A DNA stretch of 5,488 nucleotides from Micrococcales bacterium. Lineage in GTDB: Bacteria; Actinomycetota; Actinomycetes; Actinomycetales; Dermatophilaceae. The stretch covers positions 1 through 5,488 of the forward strand of contig JAKDLQ010000159.1 of the NCBI GenBank assembly GCA_030452775.1, given 5' to 3'. Position numbers and translations under genes: made by a program. The notes under the pieces are model-generated. The model did no database searches. It was not told the DNA's origin and saw only the letters and a list, made by a program, of their open reading frames with translations. Position 1 is the stretch's first letter. The number at the start of each line of letters is the position of its first letter. Below, one piece after another: positions 1 to 5,488 of this stretch.

Positions 1-757
1 GCGACAGGTTCAACCCGCGCCGCTGGCCGACCGTGTACGCGAAGGCGCCCGCGTGTTCCCCTACCACCGTCCCGTCGGAGTCGACGATCTCGCCCGGCGC
101 TTCGCCGAGGGCGCGTGTCAACCAGCCCTTGGTGTCGCCGTCCTGGATGAAGCAGATGTCGTGGCTGTCCGGCTTGCGCGCCACGGAGAAGCCACGCGCG
201 TGCGCCTCCGCGCGGACCTCCTGCTTGAGCGTGTCACCGAGTGGGAAGAACGACCTCGCGAGCTGCTCGGCGTCGAGGACGCCCAACACATAGCTCTGGT
301 CCTTGCCGGTGTCGACGGCGCGGTGCAGCTCGCGGCGCACCGCTCCGTGTCCGTCGGGCGTCTCGATGACCTGGGCGTAGTGGCCGGTCGCCACCGCGTC
401 GAAGCCGAGCGCCAGCGCCTTGTCGAGTAACGCGGCGAACTTGATCTTCTCGTTGCAACGCAGGCAGGGATTGGGGGTGCGGCCGGCTGCATACTCGGCG
501 ACGAAGTCCTCGATGACGTCGCGGGCGAAGCGCGCGGCCATGTCCCAGACGTAGAAGGGGATGCCTAGCCGGTCGGCGACGCGACGCGCATCACCGGCGT
601 CCTCGATCGTGCAGCACCCACGGGCGGACTCGCGCAGCGTCGCGGCGCTCTGGCTGAGGGCGATATGGCCGCCGACGACCTCGGGCCCCGCTTCGAGCAT
701 CCGGGCCGCGGCGACGGCTGAGTCGACACCGCCGCTCATAGCGGCCACGACCCTCAT
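1..757 (-). CDS. mnmA: tRNA-specific 2-thiouridylase MnmA (3' end beyond window)
   Basis: MnmA activates U34 of the Lys, Glu and Gln tRNAs with ATP and replaces its 2-oxygen with sulfur, in the cytoplasm. Translating the minus strand from the ATG at 757-755 gives 252 residues with no stop, so the C-terminal part lies off the left edge. Visible motifs are the PP-loop SGGVDS (residues 8-13), ARGCCTIED (46-54), IPFYVWDM (66-73), GRTPNPCLRCNEKIKF (92-107) with the probable nucleophile C98, ATGHYA (123-128), KDQSYVL (152-158), SHDICFIQ (198-205) with the second catalytic cysteine C202, and YTVGQRRGL (241-249). The ATG fits the usual family start (MRVVAAMSGGVDS). A GGGGA Shine-Dalgarno-like stretch (769-765) sits 7 bases upstream. 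An in-frame GTG at 781 is a less likely longer start. The gene follows a cysteine desulfurase gene on the same strand, its natural sulfur source, and is probably co-transcribed with it. Confidence 0.96.
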   Translation of the reverse strand, partial: MRVVAAMSGGVDSAVAAARMLEAGPEVVGGHIALSQSAATLRESARGCCTIEDAGDARRVADRLGIPFYVWDMAARFARDVIEDFVAEYAAGRTPNPCLRCNEKIKFAALLDKALALGFDAVATGHYAQVIETPDGHGAVRRELHRAVDTGKDQSYVLGVLDAEQLARSFFPLGDTLKQEVRAEAHARGFSVARKPDSHDICFIQDGDTKGWLTRALGEAPGEIVDSDGTVVGEHAGAFAYTVGQRRGLNLS

Positions 758-819
758 CCGAGCATCCCCACGAAGCCGCACCAGAGCCGCCGCGCCGAGG
801 CGAGGAGGCGCTTCATCAT
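754..819 (-). CDS. possible 21-residue coupling peptide between cysteine desulfurase and mnmA
   Basis: The 58-base gap between the desulfurase stop and the mnmA start is fully open in one frame. The ORF begins MMKRLLASARR and ends GFVGMLG. Its first ATG (819-817) overlaps the desulfurase TGA (818-816), and its TGA (756-754) overlaps the mnmA ATG (757-755), so both junctions are ATGA. A GAGG (830-827) inside the end of the desulfurase gene lies 7 bases before the first ATG, a good ribosome-binding arrangement. The peptide would be basic at its start and hydrophobic later. It matches no family I recognise. It may only pass ribosomes from one gene to the next, or the arrangement may be chance. 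Confidence 0.35.
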   Translation of the reverse strand: MMKRLLASARRLWCGFVGMLG

Positions 820-2003
820 GCCGTTGCCTCGTGCGCTCGTCTCGCCCGATCGATCGCGGCGGGCAGTGCCTCGATGAAGGCATTGATGTCCGACTGGGTC
901 GATGTGTGGCCCAAGGTCAGCCGCAGCGCCCCCCGGGCATCGCGCTCCGGCACCCCCATGGCGAGCAGGACATGACTCGGCCGGGGCACCCCGGCCTGGC
1001 AGGCGGACCCGGTCGAGCACGACACGCCTGCCGCATCGAGGAGATAGAGCAGCGAGTCACCGTCGCATCCCGGGATGAGCAGATGTGCGTTGCCCGGGAG
1101 CCGCCGGCTGTAGTCGCCTCGTTGCCAATGGCCACCTGGCCGGATCGTGGGTTCGAGGGAGATGGCTCGCTCGATGAGGTCGTCGCGCAGGCGGACGAGG
1201 CGGCTCGCCTCGCTGTCGCGCTGTGCGACGGCGGTGTCGACCGCCGCGGCGAACCCGACGATGGCCGGGGCGTCCAGGGTCCCAGAGCGTAACTGCCGCT
1301 CCTGCCCGCCGCCGTGCGTCAGCGGGACGAGCGAGGCGTCCCGTCCGGCCACCAGGGCGCCCACTCCCACCGGGCCGCCGAGCTTGTGAGCGCTGATCGA
1401 CATGAGGTCGGCGCCGCTGGCGGCGAAGTCGGCCGGGATATGGCCGACCGCCTGCACCGCATCGGTGTGGAAGGGCACCCCGAACTCGTGCGCGATCGCC
1501 GCCATGGCCGTGATGTCCTGCACGGTGCCGACCTCGTTGTTCGCGGTCATCACGGACACGAGGGCCACCGACGCCGGGTCTGCCTCGACGGCGGCGCGGA
1601 GCGTCTCCGGTGCGACGAAGCCGTCCATGCCGCACTCGAGCAAGGTGACCTTGGCGCCCTCGTGCGCGACGAGGAAGTCGACGCAGTCGAGGACCGCGTG
1701 GTGCTCGGTCGATGCGACGATCAGGCGTGTCCTTCCCGGGTCGGCGTCGCGGCGTGCCCAGTAGGTGCCCTTGAGCGCGAGATTGTCCGACTCCGTGCCG
1801 CCCGAGGTGAAGATGACCTCGGACGGCCGCGCCCCGATCGCTGCGGCGATCCGCTCGCGCGACTCCTCGACCGTGCGGCGCGCGGCGCGGCCGACCCGAT
1901 GCAGCGACGACGGGTTGCCCACGACCGCCAGCGCTTCGGTCATGGCGGTCAGGGCCGACGGATAGAGTGGAGTGGTCGCCGCGTGGTCGAGATAGGCAGT
2001 CAC
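816..2003 (-). CDS. cysteine desulfurase, NifS/IscS family (PLP enzyme)
   Basis: This class V aminotransferase-fold enzyme converts cysteine to alanine and holds the released sulfur as a persulfide, which it passes to acceptors such as MnmA or an Fe-S scaffold. The product has 395 residues, a normal length. Motifs in order: YLDHAATTP (4-12), TSGGTESDNLA (66-76), the ASTEHHAV region with a PLP-stacking histidine near residue 102, HTDAVQAVG (179-187) with D181 and Q184, SAHKLGGPVG (204-213) with the PLP lysine K207, RSGT (239-242), and CSTGSACQAGVPRPSHVL (329-346) with the catalytic cysteine C335. The start is GTG at 2003-2001. An in-frame TGA lies directly before it (2006-2004), so the gene cannot begin further upstream. 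No good Shine-Dalgarno is present, but a TAGACT -10 element lies 6 bases upstream, which suggests a leaderless mRNA. mnmA follows 58 bases downstream. IscS-like or NifS-like naming cannot be settled from the sequence alone, so I leave the symbol empty. Confidence 0.95.
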   Translation of the reverse strand: MTAYLDHAATTPLYPSALTAMTEALAVVGNPSSLHRVGRAARRTVEESRERIAAAIGARPSEVIFTSGGTESDNLALKGTYWARRDADPGRTRLIVASTEHHAVLDCVDFLVAHEGAKVTLLECGMDGFVAPETLRAAVEADPASVALVSVMTANNEVGTVQDITAMAAIAHEFGVPFHTDAVQAVGHIPADFAASGADLMSISAHKLGGPVGVGALVAGRDASLVPLTHGGGQERQLRSGTLDAPAIVGFAAAVDTAVAQRDSEASRLVRLRDDLIERAISLEPTIRPGGHWQRGDYSRRLPGNAHLLIPGCDGDSLLYLLDAAGVSCSTGSACQAGVPRPSHVLLAMGVPERDARGALRLTLGHTSTQSDINAFIEALPAAIDRARRAHEATA

Positions 2004-2009
2004 TCACGC

Positions 2010-2015
2010 AGTCTA
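2010..2015 (-). promoter_or_regulatory. -10 element, leaderless promoter of cysteine desulfurase gene
   Basis: On the minus strand TAGACT (2015-2010) fits the actinobacterial -10 pattern TAnnnT. Six bases separate it from the GTG start at 2003, so transcription would begin at or next to the start codon. The -35 zone (about 2038-2033) has no clear TTGACA match, as is common in actinobacteria. The missing Shine-Dalgarno and the in-frame stop just before the GTG support a leaderless transcript. Confidence 0.5.
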
Positions 2016-2057
2016 GGCGTTTCCCGGTGCCCCGTGCCGCCGGCGCGAACGGTCTCC

Positions 2058-2063
2058 TATCAT
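2058..2063 (+). promoter_or_regulatory. -10 element, leaderless promoter of the membrane protein gene
   Basis: TATCAT fits the TAnnnT -10 pattern and lies 7 bases before the ATG at 2071, so the transcript would start at or within a base or two of the start codon. There is no Shine-Dalgarno in the spacer CGGCCCC. A weak GTGCCG (2034-2039) stands 18 bases upstream as a -35 candidate. Confidence 0.5.
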
Positions 2064-2070
2064 CGGCCCC

Positions 2071-2568
2071 ATGAGCGTCGCCGAGCAGGCCGTGCGCGCG
2101 CCCGCGGTCCACCGGGCCGTGGCCGGGCTGGCCAGCCCGGTTATCGGCTACTTCGTGGCGCGGCTCATCCTGCATTGGACGACCCTCCCGGCCCCCGTCA
2201 CGTATGCCGTGTGCCTGGCGACCTCTCTCGCCTTGGCGTGGCGCGCGTGGTCGGCTCGGGTGGTCCTCGGCGAGGATGACCTCACCATCGTCAACACGCT
2301 CGCCTCCACGTCGATCGCGCGGGCACAGGTGCGCCGCATCACCGATGCCGGTCGGATCGAGCCGCGCTCCGACAACGGGCGGCCTGCATCACGCCTGCTG
2401 GTGGAGGCTCTTCGGCCTCCGTGGTGGACGCTGCGGACCGGTCGACACCAGTACTCACTCAACCGGGAACAGATCCGCAGCTGGTTGCGGGTCCCTCCCG
2501 CCCGGCGCTCCGTGGGCAGGGATAAGGCTCCCGGTGACGGACCGGACCTCAGCCCTTGGCAGTCGTGA
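2071..2568 (+). CDS. small membrane protein with probable PH-like domain, function unknown
   Basis: The 165-residue product has two predicted membrane helices near the N terminus, at about residues 16-35 (AVAGLASPVIGYFVARLI) and 42-60 (PVTYAVCLATSLALAWRAW), joined by a very short loop. A soluble part follows. The stretch RVVLGEDDLTIVNTLAST, then SIARAQVRRI (about 63-90) resembles the first strands of bacterial PH-like domains found in many actinobacterial membrane proteins. The C-terminal tail is rich in Arg, Pro and Gly and probably disordered. Third codon positions are strongly G or C, as in the neighbouring genes, so the ORF looks genuine. The ATG was chosen because a -10 element sits 7 bases before it. 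The gene runs opposite to all its neighbours, splits the ETF genes from the sulfur genes, and its last 20 bases overlap the end of etfA. The family call rests on pattern resemblance only, and no molecular role can be given. Confidence 0.75.
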   Translation: MSVAEQAVRAPAVHRAVAGLASPVIGYFVARLILHWTTLPAPVTYAVCLATSLALAWRAWSARVVLGEDDLTIVNTLASTSIARAQVRRITDAGRIEPRSDNGRPASRLLVEALRPPWWTLRTGRHQYSLNREQIRSWLRVPPARRSVGRDKAPGDGPDLSPWQS

Positions 2569-3511
2569 CGGCCTCGGTGGCCTGCGGAAGGACGGTGAAC
2601 AGGTCCCCGACGACCCCGAAGTCGACCAGCTCGAAAATCGGCGCCTCGTTGTCCTTGTTGACCGCGACGATCGTCTTGGAGGTCTGCATGCCGGCCCGGT
2701 GCTGGATGGCGCCGGAGATGCCGGCAGCCACGTAGAGCTGAGGGCTGACCTGTTTGCCGGTCTGGCCGACCTGCGAGGCGTGGGGGTACCAGCCGGCGTC
2801 AACCGCGGCACGCGACGCACCGACGGCCGCCCCGAGCGCGTCGGCGAAGGCTTCGATCGGAGCGAAGTCTCCTGCCGTGCCACGGCCACCGGACACGACG
2901 ATGGCTGCCTCGGTCAGCTCCGGGCGGCCACTGGCGACCTTCGGTTTGGACTCGGTGATCCTGGCGCCCTTGGCCGCATCGGACGGTGAGTAGTCAACGA
3001 CCTCGTCGGCGACTGCCCCCGCGGCCTCCTCTGGTGTCGCCGAGTTGGGCTTGACGGCCACGATGGGGGTGCCCTTGGTGACGGTGGCCACGACGGTGTA
3101 GGAACCGGCGAAGACCGACTGCGTCGTCGTCATGACCCCGCCGCCCTCGCCCGCCTGCACATCGACGGCGTCGGTGATCAGGCCCGAGCCTGTCTTGATC
3201 GCGAGGCGTGCGGCGACCTCCTTGCCCTCCGTCGAGGCGGGGATCAGCACCGCTGCGGGCGCCGTATCGGCGACGAGCTGCGCGAGGACCTCTGCCTGCG
3301 GGACGACGAGGTGATCGAGCACCTCGGGCGATTCGACGCGGTAGGCCTTCTCCGCGCCGAACTTCGCCAGTGACTCCCTCGCGGTGTCGAAACCATCACC
3401 GATGTAGACCGCGGACGGCTCGCCCAGACGGCGAGCGATCGTGAGCAACTCGGACGTGGTCTTACGGACCGAGCCGTCGATGTGGTCGACGAGCACGAGA
3501 ACTTCGGCCAT
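2549..3511 (-). CDS. etfA: electron transfer flavoprotein alpha subunit (EtfA/FixB)
   Basis: EtfA pairs with EtfB in a soluble FAD- and AMP-containing heterodimer. It takes electrons from acyl-CoA and similar dehydrogenases and passes them to ETF:quinone oxidoreductase at the membrane. The product has 320 residues, typical for the subunit. The N-terminal domain begins MAEVLVLVDH and includes PASTEGKEVAARLA (91-104). The C-terminal FAD domain shows VVSGGRG (205-211), GASRAAVDAGW (231-241), SQVGQTGK (246-253), GISGAIQH (264-271) and VAVNKDNEAPIF (282-293). R234, T251 and H271 correspond to FAD-contacting residues of human ETF alpha (R249, T266, H286). The start ATG has a strong AAGGAG (3526-3521) 9 bases upstream. 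It lies 30 bases after the etfB stop on the same strand, so the two are surely one operon. Its 3' end overlaps a convergent gene. Confidence 0.96.
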   Translation of the reverse strand: MAEVLVLVDHIDGSVRKTTSELLTIARRLGEPSAVYIGDGFDTARESLAKFGAEKAYRVESPEVLDHLVVPQAEVLAQLVADTAPAAVLIPASTEGKEVAARLAIKTGSGLITDAVDVQAGEGGGVMTTTQSVFAGSYTVVATVTKGTPIVAVKPNSATPEEAAGAVADEVVDYSPSDAAKGARITESKPKVASGRPELTEAAIVVSGGRGTAGDFAPIEAFADALGAAVGASRAAVDAGWYPHASQVGQTGKQVSPQLYVAAGISGAIQHRAGMQTSKTIVAVNKDNEAPIFELVDFGVVGDLFTVLPQATEAVTTAKG

Positions 3512-3541
3512 GGTGCGTATCTCCTTGATCGGCTGCTGAGG

Positions 3542-4333
3542 TCAGATGAACTTGCGCGAGGCGAGGAAGGAGGCCAGTTTGGTGCCGCCGTCTCCCTCGT
3601 CGACGACGATCTCGCCGGCCGTGCGCGGCGGCCGGGCGGCGAATGACTCGACCTTGGACCACGCCGCATCGAGCCCGACCTGCGCAGGGTCGACGCCGAG
3701 GTCGGCGAGCGCCCACTGCTCGACGGGCTTCTTCTTCGCGGCCATGATCCCCTTGAAGGAGGGATAGCGCGGCTCGTTGATCTGATCGGTGACGCTGACC
3801 AGCGCGGGCAGGCTTGCCTCGATCGTCTGGGTGGACACGTCGCCGTCGCGACGGATCCTCGCGGTGCCGCCGTCGACGCTCAGCTCGGAAGCGTAGGTGA
3901 TCGCCGGCAGGCCGAGCCGCTCGGCGAGCATCGCCGGGACGACACCCATGGCCCCGTCGGTGCTCGCCATGCCGGTGATGACAAGGTCGGGCGCGGTCTC
4001 GGCAGACAGCTTCTTGATCGTCTCGGCGAGCACGAGCGAGGTGGCGATGGCGTCGGAGCCGTGGATGGCCTCGTCATTGACGTGCACCCCCTTGTGGGCG
4101 CCCATCTGAAGAGACTTCTTGATCGCGTCGGCAGCGGCGTCCGGCCCGACGGTGACGATCGTCACCTCGCCCTCGCCGGCCTCGACGAGTGTCAAGGCGG
4201 CCTCGACCGCATACTCGTCGAGCTCGGACAACAGTCCGTCGACGTTCTCGCGATCGACCGTGTTGTCAGATGCGTTGAACGTGCGCTCGCCCTGGGCGTC
4301 CGGCACGTGCTTGACACAGACGACGATGTTCAT
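3542..4333 (-). CDS. etfB: electron transfer flavoprotein beta subunit (EtfB/FixA)
   Basis: EtfB is the AMP-binding partner of EtfA in the electron carrier that serves acyl-CoA dehydrogenases. The product has 263 residues, a normal length. It starts MNIVVCVKHVPD, the usual EtfB opening. The nucleotide-binding stretch TGMASTDGAMGVVPAMLAER (120-139) is present, followed by the ETF-beta signature region spanning VTDQINEPRYPSFKGIMAAK and the KKP after it (181-203). The C terminus (SFLASRKFI) is also family-like. GAGGA (4347-4343) lies 9 bases before the ATG. The gene is first of the etfB-etfA pair and follows a 175-base gap, so its promoter should lie there, although I find no convincing TAnnnT element. 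The sequence alone does not show whether this ETF bifurcates electrons. An ordinary beta-oxidation role is favoured by the adjacent enoyl-CoA hydratase. Confidence 0.96.
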   Translation of the reverse strand: MNIVVCVKHVPDAQGERTFNASDNTVDRENVDGLLSELDEYAVEAALTLVEAGEGEVTIVTVGPDAAADAIKKSLQMGAHKGVHVNDEAIHGSDAIATSLVLAETIKKLSAETAPDLVITGMASTDGAMGVVPAMLAERLGLPAITYASELSVDGGTARIRRDGDVSTQTIEASLPALVSVTDQINEPRYPSFKGIMAAKKKPVEQWALADLGVDPAQVGLDAAWSKVESFAARPPRTAGEIVVDEGDGGTKLASFLASRKFI

Positions 4334-4463
4334 GGGTGAACGTCCTCATTCCGTAGCTGTTGGTGAGCTGGTCGTGGATCCAGCCGGAGGTCCCCGGCAC
4401 TGCCCCCATCTTGGCACCGAGACTGCGTCGCCTCAGCACCGTCGCGGCGTGACGCTCACCACC

Positions 4464-4498
4464 CGGTCGGCCGAGCTCCGGGAACTGTGTACCGACCG
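4464..4498 (-). terminator. weak hairpin just past the YqfO-type gene, possible terminator
   Basis: A perfect 7-base inverted repeat, CGGTCGG (4464-4470) and CCGACCG (4492-4498), encloses a 21-base loop and starts 10 bases after the stop of the gene at 4509. No T-tract follows on the minus strand, and the loop is long for a terminator. It could equally be an operator upstream of etfB or chance in GC-rich DNA. Confidence 0.22.
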
Positions 4499-4508
4499 TT
4501 CGCCCGAG

Positions 4509-4925
4509 TCAGCCTTCGGCCGATTCCGGGCCGTCGACGCCATCGATAGGGGCCGTGCCGATGACATGGAAGGCCGGATCCTCGTAGGGGTGGGCTGCGC
4601 GCAGGGCCGCGACGACACCGGCGCGCAGGTGGCGCGGGAGGACGAGCTCGACGCGGTTCTCCGTGACGTGCTCAAGCTCACCGGCAGCGCCGATCGTGGG
4701 GCTGGCCCCTGCGAGCGGCCGGAACTGGCCGGTCCCGGTGGTGACGAAGGCGCAGTCGCGGTAGTCACCGATCTCGCCGGCACCGGCGGCGAAGACGGCC
4801 TCGAGGACTCGATCCGTGTCCTTGACCGGAACATAGAAGACGAGCACGTCCAGTCCGCGAGCGGATGTGCTCGCGGCTGGCTCGGGACCCACCGAGTGCC
4901 TCGAGTCGGCCGGGGAATGGCTCAC
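4509..4925 (-). CDS. stand-alone YqfO/NIF3-insert-type domain protein
   Basis: The product is 138 residues from the GTG at 4925-4923. From about residue 26 it matches the small alpha/beta domain that is inserted in Bacillus YqfO-type NIF3 proteins and also occurs alone. Visible features are LDVLVFYVPV (25-34), AGAGEIGDYRDCAF (47-60), GTGQFRPLAGASPTIG (64-79), ENRVELVLP (89-97) and AAHPYEDPAFHVI (110-122). The dinuclear-metal NIF3 core is absent, so this is the free-standing form, whose biochemical role is not established. The 417-base gene overlaps the stop of the enoyl-CoA hydratase gene in a GTGA, which suggests coupled translation. The start is uncertain: the GTG at 4892-4890 (residue 12) has GAGG 6 bases upstream, a better ribosome site than the first GTG, and residues 1-24 are low-complexity and outside the domain. 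Confidence 0.82.
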   Translation of the reverse strand: MSHSPADSRHSVGPEPAASTSARGLDVLVFYVPVKDTDRVLEAVFAAGAGEIGDYRDCAFVTTGTGQFRPLAGASPTIGAAGELEHVTENRVELVLPRHLRAGVVAALRAAHPYEDPAFHVIGTAPIDGVDGPESAEG

Positions 4926-5488
4926 CGGCCCTCGAACCGCGCCTTGCCCGGGCCGCTCTCGACGAACGAGCTCATGCCGATCTCCCGGTCCTTGGTCCCG
5001 AAGAGGCTGGCGAAGAGCACCCGCTCGATCTCGAGGCCGGTCTCGAGATCGACCTCGAGGCCGCGGTCGATGGCCTCCTTGGCGGCACGGATCGCGTAGG
5101 TCGGACCCCCCACGAACGTCGCTGCCCACTCCTGTGCGGTGGCGTAGACGTCGGCGGCAGGCACGACCCGATCAGCCAGGCCGATCGCGGCCGCCTCGTC
5201 GGCCCCGACGAAGCGGCCGCTGAAGATCAGGTCCTTGGCCCTGGCGGCTCCGATCAGCCGCGAGAGGCGTTGCGTGCCACCCGCCCCGGGGATGATGCCG
5301 AGCAGGATCTCGGGCTGGCCGAGCTTGGCATCGTCGGCGACGACCCGGAAGTCGCACGCGAGCGCGACCTCGCAGCCGGCCCCGAGCGCGTAGCCGGTGA
5401 TCGCGGCGATGACCGGCTTGGGGATGCGAGCGAGCTCGCCGATGGCCCGGGTCAGCGGACCGGAGTGCTCGACCATGTCGGTGTAGGA
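4922..5488 (-). CDS. enoyl-CoA hydratase/isomerase family protein (5' end beyond window)
   Basis: This crotonase-fold enzyme probably hydrates trans-2-enoyl-CoA to 3-hydroxyacyl-CoA in fatty-acid beta-oxidation. The frame is open to the right edge, so 188 C-terminal residues are visible and roughly the first 70 are missing, including the first half of the oxyanion hole. The ATG at 5476 is internal: the residues before it (SYTD) continue the family pattern. PKPVIAAITGYALGAGCEVA (24-43) holds the second oxyanion-hole glycine region and a glutamate at visible residue 40. GQPEILLGIIPGAGGTQRL (57-75) holds a second glutamate at 60. Their 20-residue spacing matches the catalytic pair E144 and E164 of rat crotonase, so true hydratase activity is likely. 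The tail (AKEAIDRGLEVDLETGLEIE, then a segment ending FEGR) is also family-like. The substrate chain length cannot be read from the sequence. Its stop overlaps the next gene's GTG, and the etfBA pair lies a little further downstream on the same strand, fitting beta-oxidation. Confidence 0.92.
   Translation of the reverse strand, partial: SYTDMVEHSGPLTRAIGELARIPKPVIAAITGYALGAGCEVALACDFRVVADDAKLGQPEILLGIIPGAGGTQRLSRLIGAARAKDLIFSGRFVGADEAAAIGLADRVVPAADVYATAQEWAATFVGGPTYAIRAAKEAIDRGLEVDLETGLEIERVLFASLFGTKDREIGMSSFVESGPGKARFEGR

Noticed and set aside
1057..2175. Minus-strand ORF of 372 codons overlapping the desulfurase gene in another frame
   Set aside because: It is a same-strand out-of-frame shadow rich in Arg, Gly and Pro. 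It also runs through the promoter region and into the plus-strand membrane gene.
1314..2279. Long plus-strand ORF of 321 codons
   Set aside because: It lies antisense to the clear cysteine desulfurase gene, has Arg/Gly/Ala-rich shadow composition and no recognisable motif. It is a by-product of GC-rich codon use.
2531..2545. Inverted repeat CCGGT-GACGG-ACCGG near the convergent gene ends, as a two-way terminator
   Set aside because: The stem is only 5 bases, no T-tract follows on either strand, and such repeats are frequent in DNA this rich in GC.
4334..4508. Search for a promoter or small gene in the 175-base gap before etfB
   Set aside because: No TAnnnT -10 with a plausible -35 was found on the minus strand, and no convincing ORF lies there. 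A promoter is expected but cannot be placed.
4119..5099. Plus-strand ORF of 326 codons
   Set aside because: It is antisense to the start of etfB, the YqfO-type gene and part of the hydratase gene, all of which show real family motifs. Its own translation shows none.
4926..5129. Upstream extension of the YqfO-type reading frame to an ATG at 5129
   Set aside because: This part lies within the hydratase gene in another frame and reads as Arg/Asp/Gly-rich shadow sequence. The true start is more likely the GTG at 4925 or 4892.

Overview
The window reads as chromosomal housekeeping DNA from a high-GC actinobacterium. The base composition is strongly GC-rich, and third codon positions are almost all G or C. 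Two starts are GTG, and two genes appear to be transcribed without a leader. The MnmA (ARGCCTIED, IPFYVWDM) and cysteine desulfurase (GSACQAGVPRPSHVL) sequences look actinobacterial. I cannot name the genus. I see no insertion sequence, phage gene, CRISPR array, tRNA or rRNA, and nothing here looks like a new multi-gene system.

Layout, left to right. Positions 1-757 (minus) hold most of mnmA, the tRNA 2-thiouridylase, cut by the left edge. Positions 754-819 (minus) hold a possible 21-residue ORF that bridges mnmA to the cysteine desulfurase gene at 816-2003 (minus). A 67-base divergent intergenic region carries a likely leaderless promoter for each side. Positions 2071-2568 (plus) encode a small membrane protein with two helices and a probable PH-like domain, whose 3' end overlaps the convergent etfA. 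Positions 2549-3511 and 3542-4333 (both minus) are etfA and etfB. After a 175-base gap come a stand-alone YqfO/NIF3-insert-type domain protein (4509-4925, minus) and the 3' part of an enoyl-CoA hydratase gene (4922-5488, minus), cut by the right edge.

How the genes work together. The enoyl-CoA hydratase and EtfAB both belong to acyl-CoA oxidation: the hydratase acts on the product of acyl-CoA dehydrogenases, and EtfAB takes the electrons from those dehydrogenases. The cysteine desulfurase and MnmA form a sulfur relay that thiolates the wobble uridine of tRNA. The plus-strand membrane gene separates these two blocks, so the desulfurase-mnmA unit probably has its own promoter. The same general order (etfB, etfA, cysteine desulfurase, mnmA) is known from Mycobacterium, so the neighbourhood looks like a conserved actinobacterial one.

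The points most worth a second look are the small ORF chained by ATGA overlaps between the desulfurase gene and mnmA, the back-to-back leaderless promoters with overlapping -35 zones, the stand-alone YqfO-type domain with an uncertain start, and the 20-base tail-to-tail overlap of the membrane gene with etfA.
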